Assembly: GCA_015478585.1 (NCBI GenBank) | Contig: JADMIM010000006.1 | Span: forward strand, 1 to 64,000 | Source: Thermaceae bacterium | Lineage (GTDB): Bacteria > Deinococcota > Deinococci > Deinococcales > Thermaceae | Direction of reading: 5' to 3' | DNA length: 64,000 nt | Shown here: one piece after another, positions 1-7,651 of the stretch | Layout: each line of letters starts with the position of its first letter | How positions within the stretch are numbered: position 1 is the stretch's first letter | Position numbers and translations under genes: made by a program | Notes under the pieces: generated by a model | Seen by the model: the letters and a program-made list of their open reading frames with translations, nothing else | The model's database searches: none | Told to the model about the DNA's origin: nothing

Positions 1-118
1 GGCCGCCGACGGCGTGGTGATTGCCAGCGCCCTAATTCGCGCCCAGGAGGCGGGTAGGGCCATTGAAGGGGTGCTCGAGGAGGTCAGGCAGGGATTGGGG
101 AAGTCGGTGGGAGTGTAG
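1..118 (+). CDS. trpA: Tryptophan synthase alpha subunit, C-terminal end (partial)
   Basis: Codons run from base 2 to a TAG at 116-118 and give 38 residues. They begin AADGVVIASALIRA, which matches the late TrpA phosphate-binding segment (DGVVVGSA in the family), followed by the usual charged C-terminal helix. TrpA cleaves indole-3-glycerol phosphate to indole and glyceraldehyde 3-phosphate and passes indole to TrpB. The rest of the gene lies upstream of the window, so operon membership cannot be judged. The next gene starts 61 bases downstream with its own -10 box. Confidence 0.85.
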   Translation, partial: AADGVVIASALIRAQEAGRAIEGVLEEVRQGLGKSVGV

Positions 119-179
119 CGCAGATACAGCAAATTGCTCCCCCGCCCAAGGGGAAGAGTTTACAAAGTACAATCGCAGC

Positions 180-1028
180 GTGAACCGCATCGTCCAGGCC
201 GAGTGTCTAAGCTATATCTGCACCCTGCCCGACGCTTCTTTTCCGCTCATCTACTTAGACCCGCCCTTCAACACCGGCAAAACCCAAAAGCGCAGCCGTA
301 TCCGGGCTATCCGGGATGAAAACGGCATTCGCAGTGGCTTTGCTGGCAGAACATACCGCACTGAGGTGCTCGATTCGCCGCAATACCGCGACGCTTACCA
401 GAATTTTCTGGCCTTCCTCGAGCCCTGCCTGCGCGAAGCCTTTCGGCTGCTCACCCCCACCGGTTCTCTCTTCGTCCACCTCGATTACCGCGAGGTGCAC
501 TATGCCAAGGTTTTGCTGGACGGCATCTTCGGGCGCAAGAGCTTTATCAACGAAATTATCTGGGCCTATGACTACGGGGGACGACCCAAAAACCGCTGGC
601 CCGCCAAGCACGATACCTTGCTTTGGTACGCAAAAAACCCTGCTAGCTACACCTTCAACTACGACTCCATAGACCGTATCCCCTACCTGGCTCCCAAGAT
701 GGTGGGGCCAGAAAAAGCCGCACGGGGCAAAACCCCCACCGACGTGTGGTGGCAGACCATAGTGCCCACCAACAGCCACGAGAAAACCGGCTACCCCACC
801 CAAAAACCCCTGAAGCTTCTAGAGCGTATCGTAAAAGTTCATTCCAACCCCAGCGACACCGTGCTGGACTTCTTTGCGGGGTCGGGTACTACTGGCGAGG
901 CGGCGGCTAAGCACGGGCGGGGCTTCGTGCTGGTGGATGCGAGTGCCGATGCTGTGCGGGTTATGGCACGGCGACTCGGACGGTGGAATCCGGTGGTAAG
1001 CCTTAAGGACAGCCCGGTTGGTTTCTGA
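180..1028 (+). CDS. Orphan beta-class DNA (adenine-N6) methyltransferase
   Basis: The protein is about 283 residues. Motif IV, DPPFNTGK, comes early and the SAM-binding motif I, DFFAGSGTTGEAA, comes near the C-terminus after YPTQKP. That order (IV, recognition domain, I) defines the beta class, and DPPF rather than SPPY favours N6-adenine over N4-cytosine. The frame is open from base 63, but that part overlaps trpA. I choose GTG 180 because TACAAT at 168-173 ends six bases before it and no ribosome-binding site is present. No restriction endonuclease lies beside it, so it may act in regulation or genome marking. The recognition sequence cannot be read from the protein. Confidence 0.8.
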   Translation: MNRIVQAECLSYICTLPDASFPLIYLDPPFNTGKTQKRSRIRAIRDENGIRSGFAGRTYRTEVLDSPQYRDAYQNFLAFLEPCLREAFRLLTPTGSLFVHLDYREVHYAKVLLDGIFGRKSFINEIIWAYDYGGRPKNRWPAKHDTLLWYAKNPASYTFNYDSIDRIPYLAPKMVGPEKAARGKTPTDVWWQTIVPTNSHEKTGYPTQKPLKLLERIVKVHSNPSDTVLDFFAGSGTTGEAAAKHGRGFVLVDASADAVRVMARRLGRWNPVVSLKDSPVGF

Positions 1029-1064
1029 GCACCCACTCACCTTTGGGGCTAGAATTGCTTCAAT

Positions 1065-1901
1065 ATGTACAGGCTTTGGATCGTTGGACTGACCCTGCTG
1101 GCAGCACTAGCCTTGGCGCAAAAGCCACTCGAGTTCCCCGTGGATCAACCCTTCAAGACCAGCTTGCCCTTGCGCGGTGCGGCAGGAGAACGGGTACAGC
1201 TTAGCCTGGCGCAGGGCAGCAGCCAACTCGATCTGGTTTTGCCTAACCGGGCCCAGAGCCTGACTATCGGAACCCTCAGCGATGGCTTCGAGCCAAAGGG
1301 TATGGTGCTGGCCGCCGACTTCAACTTTGATGGCTGGCTCGACTTGGCCGTGCCGATGGCGGTGGGCTATGGGGGGGTCAACTATTTCTACGAAATCTAC
1401 TTCTATAACCCCCGTACCCAGCACTACGAACTGCTAGGGGTTCCCGGAGCCTACGACGGCCAGTTTTGCAACCCGGAAATCTCCCAGCTCGAGAAAATCC
1501 TGCTCACAAGCTGCAAGAGTGGCCCCAGCTACAACTACACCGATTACCGCTTTATAGCCGGAAAGCCCTACGTGTATCGCACCAGCCAGATGTTTCCCCT
1601 AGCCGGTTTCACACAAAATGACGTAGTATACGCCACCCATTTCTACGAACAAGGAGGAAAACTGGTCTGGACGCTATGGAACGACAACCCCCGCGACCAC
1701 CGCCCCGCCCGCAGAACCGTTACCCAAGCCCGGGTGTATCTCTACGATAAGCCCGACCCAAACAGCAAAACCAAGACCTACTTGGTCAAGGGTGACCCGG
1801 TGGAGGTAGTCGGGGTGAGCCCGGCGGATTATGCCTGGGTCAGGATTGCCTACAAGAGCCGCCAAAAGGGCCGGGTAGTGGCCTGGGTCTACTTCCCCTG
1901 A
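1065..1901 (+). CDS. Secreted protein with FG-GAP-like repeat and C-terminal SH3-like domain
   Basis: The 278-residue product starts with a typical signal peptide (MYRLWIVGLTLLAALALAQ, cleavage probably after ALA). Residues near 84-95 read ADFNFDGWLDLAV, the calcium-binding DxDxDGxxD pattern of FG-GAP/integrin-type repeats. The middle has two cysteines and many Tyr/Asn residues. The last 60 residues (ARVYLYDKP, then WVRIAYKSRQKGRVVAWVYFP) resemble a bacterial SH3 domain. It is probably exported and wall- or surface-associated. TAGAAT at 1050-1055 lies nine bases before the ATG. The specific role is unknown. Confidence 0.7.
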   Translation: MYRLWIVGLTLLAALALAQKPLEFPVDQPFKTSLPLRGAAGERVQLSLAQGSSQLDLVLPNRAQSLTIGTLSDGFEPKGMVLAADFNFDGWLDLAVPMAVGYGGVNYFYEIYFYNPRTQHYELLGVPGAYDGQFCNPEISQLEKILLTSCKSGPSYNYTDYRFIAGKPYVYRTSQMFPLAGFTQNDVVYATHFYEQGGKLVWTLWNDNPRDHRPARRTVTQARVYLYDKPDPNSKTKTYLVKGDPVEVVGVSPADYAWVRIAYKSRQKGRVVAWVYFP

Positions 1902-1959
1902 AGCAATCGGCTCAAGCGAGCAGGTTTGCAGTCCATTGCGGTTTTGAATAGACCTCTTG

Positions 1960-2018
1960 CGAAAGCGGGCTCCCTCTCCCTCTGGGAGAGAGCTAGGGTG
2001 AGGGGGAGTTTTGCCGGA
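1960..2018. repeat. CCCTCTCCC...GGGAGAG intergenic palindrome
   Basis: The sequence contains CCCTCTCCC-TCT-GGGAGAG followed by a GGGTGAGGGGGAG tail. The same pattern recurs at 35398-35420 (CCCTCTCCCGCTGGGAGAGGG, split here only in description) and in part at 6350-6375. Sequences of this form are scattered through intergenic DNA of many bacteria. It occupies the 237-base gap before the Rrf2 gene, where nothing else is recognised. Confidence 0.55.
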
Positions 2019-2138
2019 GTCTGCCCAAAGAGCGCAACATCTCTCTATGACCATTCAATCGCAGGGGATATTGGCAGGAAACGCTCTAAAAGTAATCTCT
2101 GGATTCCCACACGGGATTTAGCAGTTTATAGTGAAAGC

Positions 2139-2615
2139 ATGTGGGTTTCGACCAAAGCGCAGTATGGCCTTCGTGCTCTAGTAGAGATTGGCTTGCGGGC
2201 CCCAGCAGCGGTTCCGCTGCAAGTGGTAGCCGATGCCCAGGGCATCTCGCAGCACTACCTCGAGCAGATCGCTGCACAACTGCGCCGCTCGGGATTCATC
2301 CGCAGCGTGCGCGGGGCCAAAGGCGGCTACAAGCTGGGCCGCTCGGTGGAAAAGATTTACGCCCTGGAAGTGGTGGAGGCCCTCGAGGGCAGCCTGGCCC
2401 CCGTCACCTGCGTGGACGACCCCGAGTCCTGCTGGCAGACTGGCAGTTGCTCCACCGAGACTCTCTGGAAAAAAGTGGATTTCGCCATGCGCGGCGTGCT
2501 GAGTGGTACATCCTTGAAAGATTTAGTGGAGGAGCGCCGGGTCATCGAGTCGCGCAAGCTGGTGCAGTTGGAGTTGACCGTTGACCGTTCACCGTCAATC
2601 GCTAACAGCCTTTGA
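2139..2615 (+). CDS. Rrf2-family transcription regulator, IscR-like
   Basis: The 158-residue protein has the Rrf2 winged helix: MWVSTKAQYGLRALVEIG, helix-turn-helix SQHYLEQIAAQLRRSGFI, wing SVRGAKGGYKLGR. Three cysteines at 91, 98 and 104 nearly coincide with the [2Fe-2S] ligands Cys92/98/104 of E. coli IscR. The fourth IscR ligand, His107, is Glu here. A cysteine desulfurase follows 33 bases later, so control of Fe-S or sulfur metabolism is likely. TATAGT at 2127-2132 ends six bases before ATG 2139 with no Shine-Dalgarno, so I use that start rather than the open frame from 1926. The last residues (from about LTVDRSPSIANSL) are encoded by a heptamer array. Confidence 0.85.
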   Translation: MWVSTKAQYGLRALVEIGLRAPAAVPLQVVADAQGISQHYLEQIAAQLRRSGFIRSVRGAKGGYKLGRSVEKIYALEVVEALEGSLAPVTCVDDPESCWQTGSCSTETLWKKVDFAMRGVLSGTSLKDLVEERRVIESRKLVQLELTVDRSPSIANSL

Positions 2616-2642
2616 TTTTGCGGTCAACCATAAACGGTTAAC
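2573..2642 (+). repeat. Heptamer array at the 3' end of the Rrf2 gene
   Basis: Units of seven run GTTGACC, GTTGACC, GTTCACC, GTCAATC, GCTAACA, then after a short break GGTCAAC, CATAAAC, GGTTAAC. The array starts inside the Rrf2 coding sequence, spans its TGA stop and ends six bases before the desulfurase ATG. Confidence 0.75.
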
Positions 2643-2648
2643 GTCTTC

Positions 2649-3773
2649 ATGATTTACCTCGACTATGCTGCCACCACCCCGCTCGACCCGGAGGTGAAAG
2701 CGGGTCTAGAGCGTGTTCTGGAGGTGTTCGGAAATCCCAGTTCGGTGCACGGGGCAGGGCGCGAGGCCAAGAGCCTGCTCGAGGAGGGCCGTGAGCGGCT
2801 CGCGCGGGCGCTGGGCTGCCGTCCTCGAGAGCTAATCTTGACCGCTGGAGGAACCGAATCCGACGCGCTGGCGATTCTGGGCCTGGCGCTGGCGAAGGGC
2901 AAAGGTCACATGGTCAGCACCCAGATTGAACACTCGGCAGTGCTGAGCGGGCTGAAGAACCTCGAGCGCCTGGGCTTCGAGGTTACATTATTGGCCCCCG
3001 ACCGCTGGGGAATGATTTATCCCGAACAAGTCGCTGAGGCCCTGCGTCCTGACACCATCCTGGTCTCGCTGATGACCGTCAACAACGAGCTAGGGACGAT
3101 ATATCCGGTGCGGGCCATGGCCGAGATCTGCCGGGCTCGAGGTATCCCCTTCCACACCGATGCGGTGCAGGCTTTTGGTACGGTTGCCAGCCGGGTTGAA
3201 GACCTAGGGGCCGACCTGATTTCGCTTGCCGCCCACAAGTTCTATGGCCCCAAGGGGGTGGGGGCGCTATACCTGCGCAAGGGAATCGAGCTGTTTCCGC
3301 TGATGCCGGGCAAGCAGGAGCAGGGCTACCGGGGCGGCACCGAGAACCTGCCCGCGGTGTACGGCATGGGCCTTGCCGCCGAAAAGGCCGTGCGGCTGCT
3401 GGAAGAGGAAACCTCGAGGCTCCTGAGCTTGCGGGAGCGGCTGGGGCGCGGCCTGCTGGCAATCCCCGAGGTCGAGCTTAACGGTCATCCCACTCTGCGC
3501 AGTCCCAAGCACGTCAACGTGACTGCTAAAGGGGCCGATGGGGAAGGGCTTTTGCTGAATCTGGACATCATGGGCATTGCGACCTCCTCGGGCTCAGCCT
3601 GTGCCTCAGGAAGCCTCGAGCCCTCGCACGTACTAAGCGCAATCGGGCGCAGCAAAGCTGAAGCCAAAGCCTCGGTGCGCTTCAGTTTGGGGCGGTTTAC
3701 CACCGAGGCCGAGATTGACGTAGCGGTACGGGTCTTTAGTGAGGTGGTGGAGCGGTCTCGAGTCGCCGTATAA
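2649..3773 (+). CDS. iscS: Cysteine desulfurase (IscS/NifS type)
   Basis: The 374-residue PLP enzyme opens with IYLDYAATTPLDP. The Schiff-base lysine is K197 in AAHKFYGPKG and the persulfide cysteine is C318 in SSGSACASGSLEPSHVL. A pyridoxal-phosphate phosphate loop (GGTESD) is at 67-72 and a conserved HTDAVQAFG at 169-177. It converts cysteine to alanine and hands sulfur to Fe-S scaffold or tRNA/thiamine pathways. The Rrf2 regulator directly upstream parallels iscR-iscS of other bacteria, but no scaffold gene (iscU/sufU) follows. The stop TAA is two bases from a MITE-like repeat. Confidence 0.92.
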   Translation: MIYLDYAATTPLDPEVKAGLERVLEVFGNPSSVHGAGREAKSLLEEGRERLARALGCRPRELILTAGGTESDALAILGLALAKGKGHMVSTQIEHSAVLSGLKNLERLGFEVTLLAPDRWGMIYPEQVAEALRPDTILVSLMTVNNELGTIYPVRAMAEICRARGIPFHTDAVQAFGTVASRVEDLGADLISLAAHKFYGPKGVGALYLRKGIELFPLMPGKQEQGYRGGTENLPAVYGMGLAAEKAVRLLEEETSRLLSLRERLGRGLLAIPEVELNGHPTLRSPKHVNVTAKGADGEGLLLNLDIMGIATSSGSACASGSLEPSHVLSAIGRSKAEAKASVRFSLGRFTTEAEIDVAVRVFSEVVERSRVAV

Positions 3774-3774
3774 C

Positions 3775-3880
3775 TAGAGCGGTTTTCAGAAAGGATAGGG
3801 CAGTCCCCTCGGTTAGAAAGACCTTGCCAAGCTCCTTTTTGCCGCTACTCCTGGCGGCAAAAATAGCGGAAACCGCGATA
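3775..3880 (+). mobile_element. MITE-like element, type A, copy 1
   Basis: A 106-base element runs from TA (3775-3776) through GAGCGGTTTTCAG at the left to GGAAACCGCGA and TA (3879-3880) at the right. The ends form the inverted pair GCGGTTTTC/GGAAACCGC. Inside, GCCGC-TACTCCTG-GCGGC makes a hairpin. Related copies are at 19751-19823, 42437-42542, 56075-56156 and, in shortened form, 33059-33095. It has no coding capacity. The remaining 137 bases before the next gene hold only the short palindrome AGGCCTATAGGCCT at 3881-3894. Confidence 0.75.
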
Positions 3881-4017
3881 GGCCTATAGGCCTGTAGATC
3901 TGCCCGTCGTTCTCCAGGGCTTTTGCCTATGAATACAGCTTTAGCCGCTCTTCTCTCGTGCTGGACTACCTATTTCTCTGATTTTATATCCTCAAATTTG
4001 GTTTAATTCATAATTCG

Positions 4018-4365
4018 ATGTTTCGCATAATGGTTAGTGTGACCAAGCGCCGCTACGAAATCCTGCTTCCCATTCGCCACAACGACGGACGTTCGATTCT
4101 GGTGCAAGACACCCAGACTTTGCAGCAAACCCTGCGTGACGTGATAGATCGCTTCGGGGCGATGTCCTATAGCCCCAACTCGATCCTGGGGGTGTGGCAG
4201 AGTCAAGACGGCAAGCCCTACGATGACGACCTGTTTTTATTGACGGTGGATGTCGAGGACAGCCCGGAAAGCCGGGCCTTTTTCCTGGAATTCAAGGCTA
4301 CGCTGCTCGAGCGCTTCCGTCAGAAGGAGATATACATGGTGACGTACCTGCTCGAGGTCATCTAG
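4018..4365 (+). CDS. Conserved hypothetical protein, about 111-115 residues
   Basis: A compact acidic protein without signal peptide or membrane segment; I do not recognise the family. It contains RRYEILLPIRHNDGR, a polar middle (YSPNSILGVWQSQDGKPYDDD) and a hydrophobic-charged C-terminus (FRQKEIYMVTYLLEVI), with the alternating pattern of an alpha/beta ferredoxin-like fold. Start is uncertain: ATG 4018, ATG 4030 and GTG 4039 are in frame, and CATAAT boxes sit at 4009-4014 and 4026-4031; the second would serve GTG 4039. It stands alone between a repeat element and the IclR gene. Confidence 0.6.
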   Translation: MFRIMVSVTKRRYEILLPIRHNDGRSILVQDTQTLQQTLRDVIDRFGAMSYSPNSILGVWQSQDGKPYDDDLFLLTVDVEDSPESRAFFLEFKATLLERFRQKEIYMVTYLLEVI

Positions 4366-4470
4366 AGTTTGCAGGATTTGCAAACGAACTCAGCTTCTTG
4401 ATTTCTCACCGTCGGCTTCTTAACATCAGCTTGTAGCTCAAACCAGCGGATTTCAGGCGCGCCCAACCTG

Positions 4471-5259
4471 GTGCAGCCTAACCGCCGCGAATTCAGCGAT
4501 GTACGCGGAGTCCTTGTGATTCAACCCCCGGTGCAACCTTCCCAGACGCGCGGCCTCAGCACCGCCCGCTCGGTGTTGCGGGTGCTGCAACTGCTGGGCG
4601 ACCGGCCCGGTGGGGTAACGCTGGTTGAGGTGGGGCAGTTTTTGGGGAAAAGTTCGCACACCGCCTACTACCTGCTGAACACCCTCTGCCAGGAAGGGTT
4701 CGCCCAGAAAGGCCCAGACCACCGCTACCGGGGGTGTACCTCCGGCGCGGTCTCGCCGAATCCTACGCTCGAGCTGCTCTACGACTCCCTTGCCGAACTC
4801 AATCTGACCACCCAATGTCGGTCTTATCTTGTCCTGTACGGAGATAGTGAGGTGAGCCTCGAGCACGTACAGGGCAAGCAGGGGCAGCTTGGGGTGCGGC
4901 TCGGGGACGACTTAGAGGCCGCCGCTCACGCTACCGCCGTCGGAAAATCCATCCTAGCCCACCTGAGCCCGGAGCAGCTGGAACTACACGTACAGCGCAA
5001 GGGGTTGCAGCGCTTTACCGCGCAGACAATTACCGACCTCGAAGATCTGAACAGCGAGCTTCGGCAGATCCGTCAGGAAGGGGTTGCCTATGACCTAGGC
5101 GAGTACGCCGAGGACATCTTTTGCATGGCCGCGCCGGTGTTGTTTCATGGGCTTCCAGCGGCCTCACTGGGCATCGTGGTTCCGCCAGGACGCTTTAGCA
5201 AGCACGGCGGACAGCTGAGCGAGAGAGTGCTCGAGGCCGCTCGGTCGGTGAGCTGTTAA
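4471..5259 (+). CDS. IclR-family regulator of the E1/lipoyl operon
   Basis: About 262 residues from a GTG. After an N-terminal extension of about 30 residues, the winged helix-turn-helix (STARSVLRVLQLLGDRPGGVTLVEVGQFLGKSSHTAYYLLNTL) is followed by the IclR effector domain with AAHATAVGKSILAHL and, near the end, a CMAAPVLFHGLPAASLGIVVP core. It lies 48 bases upstream of the E1 alpha gene in the same direction, so it probably controls that operon. The N-terminal extension may be shorter if a later start is used. No clear operator was found in the flanking gaps. Confidence 0.85.
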   Translation: MQPNRREFSDVRGVLVIQPPVQPSQTRGLSTARSVLRVLQLLGDRPGGVTLVEVGQFLGKSSHTAYYLLNTLCQEGFAQKGPDHRYRGCTSGAVSPNPTLELLYDSLAELNLTTQCRSYLVLYGDSEVSLEHVQGKQGQLGVRLGDDLEAAAHATAVGKSILAHLSPEQLELHVQRKGLQRFTAQTITDLEDLNSELRQIRQEGVAYDLGEYAEDIFCMAAPVLFHGLPAASLGIVVPPGRFSKHGGQLSERVLEAARSVSC

Positions 5260-5307
5260 GTCAACTCGGGTGGAAAGGCGGGGCGAGTTCCCCGCAGGAG
5301 GATGGAT

Positions 5308-6294
5308 ATGCAGCCGAGCAGAGACCAGTTGATGTGGATGTATCGCACCATGATCCTCATCCGCCGCTACGAGGAGCGGATGGCCGAAGTCTATTTCGAG
5401 GGTAAAACCCCCCGCTTCGATATCGGCTGGGGGCCAGTTCCCGGCGAGATGCACCTGGCCGCCGGTCAGGAACCGGTGGCGGTGGGTGTGATGTCCCACC
5501 TGGGCGACCACGACACCGTAACCGGCCCGCACCGCCCCCACCACCTGGCGATCGCCAAGGGGGTGAACCTCAAGGCCATGACCGCTGAGATTTTCGGCAA
5601 GAAAACCGGGCTCGGCCAAGGCAAAGGCGGGCATATGCACCTTTTCGACGTGGCGAAGAAGTTTAGCTGCTCGGGGCTGGTCGGAGCCGGATTCCCGCCC
5701 GCCTTAGGGGCAGCGCTGGCCGCCAAGATGCAGGGGAAGAACTGGGTAGCCGTGGCCTTCGCGGGCGAAGGTGCAGCCAACCAGGGTTCCTTCCACGAGA
5801 GCCTGAACCTGGCAGCGCTCTGGAAGCTCCCGGTAATCCTCGTCATTGAGGACAACAGCTACGGCATCTCGGTGCCCAAAGCCGCCTCTACCGCCGTCCC
5901 GACGAACGCCGACCGCGCCGCCGCTTACGGCATCCCCGGCGCTTTCGTCCCCAACAACGACCCGGTGGCCGTGTTCGAGGCTGCCGGAATCGCAGTGGAG
6001 CGCGCAAGGCAGGGGCAGGGGCCATCGCTCCTGGAGATCAAGACCGATCGCTACTTCGGTCACTTCCAGGGCGACCCCGAACTGTACCGTCCCAAGGGCG
6101 AGGTGGACACCCTCAAGGGCCACGACCCCATCGCCCGGTTGCGAACCAAGCTGATGGAGGGGGGGGTACTGAGCGAGGACTCGGATGCTGCACTGCGCAA
6201 GGCCGTAGAAGCCGAACTGGAGGAGGCATACGCCTTCGCCCGCAACAGCCCTTATCCCGAGCCCACTGAGGCCCTGAAGCACGTGTTCGTTTAG
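5308..6294 (+). CDS. acoA: Thiamine-diphosphate dehydrogenase E1 alpha subunit (acetoin/pyruvate type)
   Basis: The 328-residue protein has the ThDP motif GEGAANQGSFHESLNLAAL...IEDN in the GDG-X(about 27)-NN position, and GHMHLFD as in AcoA/PdhA. With the beta subunit it decarboxylates a 2-oxo acid or cleaves acetoin and transfers the acyl group to lipoate. AGGAGG (5296-5301) abuts an ATG at 5302, leaving no spacing, so ATG 5308 with six bases is the likelier start. A hairpin GCGGGG-CGAGTT-CCCCGC (5278-5295) lies directly against this ribosome-binding site and could affect translation. Substrate is not certain. Confidence 0.85.
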   Translation: MQPSRDQLMWMYRTMILIRRYEERMAEVYFEGKTPRFDIGWGPVPGEMHLAAGQEPVAVGVMSHLGDHDTVTGPHRPHHLAIAKGVNLKAMTAEIFGKKTGLGQGKGGHMHLFDVAKKFSCSGLVGAGFPPALGAALAAKMQGKNWVAVAFAGEGAANQGSFHESLNLAALWKLPVILVIEDNSYGISVPKAASTAVPTNADRAAAYGIPGAFVPNNDPVAVFEAAGIAVERARQGQGPSLLEIKTDRYFGHFQGDPELYRPKGEVDTLKGHDPIARLRTKLMEGGVLSEDSDAALRKAVEAELEEAYAFARNSPYPEPTEALKHVFV

Positions 6295-6395
6295 GAAAGA
6301 TGGGTAAGGGCTCGAGACAACGAAAGTGAATCTAGCCCGTAAATCTGTCCTCTCACCTACTAGGGGAGAGGGGACTAAGGGCAAAGGAACAAACC

Positions 6396-7403
6396 ATGAG
6401 CGAGCGCAAAATCACCATGAGTAAGGCCATCGCAGAGGCGATTGACCTCGAGATGGCTCGTGACCCCAAAGTCTTCGTGATGGGTGAGGATGTAGGCATC
6501 TACGGCGGCATCTTCAGCTCCACCACCGGGCTCTTCGCCAAATACGGTGGCGACCGCGTGAAGGACACGCCGATCTCTGAGACTGCCTTCATCGGGGCGG
6601 CCACCGGTGCAGCTGCAGAGGGGATGCGGCCCATTGTAGAGCTGATGTTCGTGGACTTCTTCGGGGTTTGCATGGACCAGATTTACAACCACCTGGCGAA
6701 GAACACCTACATGTCAGGCGGCTCGGTCAAGCTCCCGGTAGTGCTGATGACCGCCTATGGCGGCGGCTACAACGATGCCGCGCAGCATTCGCAGTCGCTG
6801 TATAGCCTCTTCGCCCATGTGCCGGGGCTCAAAGTGGTGGTTCCCTCCAACGCCTACGATGCCAAGGGACTGATGCACACCGCCATCCGTGACGACAACC
6901 CGGTGATGTACTTCTTCCACAAGGGGCTGATGGGGCTGGGCTGGATGAGCTCACCTGCCACAGCCTCCACGCCGGTTCCCGAGGGCGATTATACGGTTCC
7001 CTTGGGCCAGGCCAAGGTGGTGCGGGAGGGCCAAGACCTGACCATCGTGACGCTGGGCTGGATGGTTCACCGCAGCCTCGAGGCTGCCGCCGAACTCGAG
7101 AAAGCGGGCATCTCGGCGGAAATCATAGACCTGCGCACCCTGGTGCCCCTCGACCGGGAGACAGTCATTAAGTCGGCCCAGAAAACCGGGCGGGTGCTGG
7201 TGGTGGACGAGGACTACCAGAGCTTCGGCCTCTCCGGGGAGATCGCTGCCACCGTCGCCGAAGCTGGGGCGCTGAAGAGCTTCCGCCGGGTCGCCGTGCC
7301 CGATGTGCCGATTCCCTACAGCCGTCCCCTCGAGCAATACGTGCTCCCCAACCCGCAGACCATCGCTCAAGCCGCGCAAGGCATGTTGGAGATGGTGGGC
7401 TGA
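6396..7403 (+). CDS. acoB: Thiamine-diphosphate dehydrogenase E1 beta subunit
   Basis: A 335-residue transketolase-like beta subunit. Visible landmarks are VFVMGEDVGIYGG (the ThDP-activating Glu), DTPISETAFIGAATGAAAEGMRPIVE, and the C-terminal domain VVREGQDLTIVTLGW...IDLRTLVPLDRETV...PYSRPLEQYVLP. It pairs with the preceding alpha subunit, from which it is separated by 101 bases containing a partial CCCTCTCCC-type palindrome. Its TGA overlaps the ATG of the lipoyl-domain gene (ATGA type), so the two are translationally coupled. Confidence 0.88.
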   Translation: MSERKITMSKAIAEAIDLEMARDPKVFVMGEDVGIYGGIFSSTTGLFAKYGGDRVKDTPISETAFIGAATGAAAEGMRPIVELMFVDFFGVCMDQIYNHLAKNTYMSGGSVKLPVVLMTAYGGGYNDAAQHSQSLYSLFAHVPGLKVVVPSNAYDAKGLMHTAIRDDNPVMYFFHKGLMGLGWMSSPATASTPVPEGDYTVPLGQAKVVREGQDLTIVTLGWMVHRSLEAAAELEKAGISAEIIDLRTLVPLDRETVIKSAQKTGRVLVVDEDYQSFGLSGEIAATVAEAGALKSFRRVAVPDVPIPYSRPLEQYVLPNPQTIAQAAQGMLEMVG

Positions 7404-7651
7404 TGGCGAAAGTGGTCGTCAAGATCCCCGACGTGTGGGGCAATAACAAGGATGTGGACGGGACGATCATCAATTGGTTTTATGACGAGGGGGCGCGGGT
7501 TTCCCAAGGTACGGTGATCGCCGAGGGGATGGTCGAAAAAGTCACTTTTGAGGTCACAGCACCGGTTGCCGGAACCCTGAGCAAAATCCTCAGCAAGGTG
7601 GACGAGCCCATCCGCGTGGGAAGCCGAGTTGCGGAGATCGAGAGCGATTGA
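7403..7651 (+). CDS. Free-standing lipoyl-domain carrier protein
   Basis: The 82-residue protein is a single biotinyl/lipoyl attachment domain. EGMVEKVTFEVTAPVAGTL places K46 exactly where the lipoyl lysine sits in E2 ETDKA motifs, and the domain ends at VAEIESD. There is no peripheral-subunit-binding domain and no acyltransferase core, in contrast to AcoC/PdhC of 370-550 residues. It should act as a mobile lipoate carrier for the E1 pair encoded upstream, in the manner of GcvH. It overlaps both neighbours by four bases or fewer, so it is part of the same operon. The acceptor of the acyl group is unknown. Confidence 0.8.
   Translation: MAKVVVKIPDVWGNNKDVDGTIINWFYDEGARVSQGTVIAEGMVEKVTFEVTAPVAGTLSKILSKVDEPIRVGSRVAEIESD

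Noticed and set aside
1960-2018. CCCTCTCCC/GGGAGAG palindrome as a novel element
   Set aside because: Sequences of this form are common in intergenic DNA of many bacteria, so it is annotated only as a repeat.
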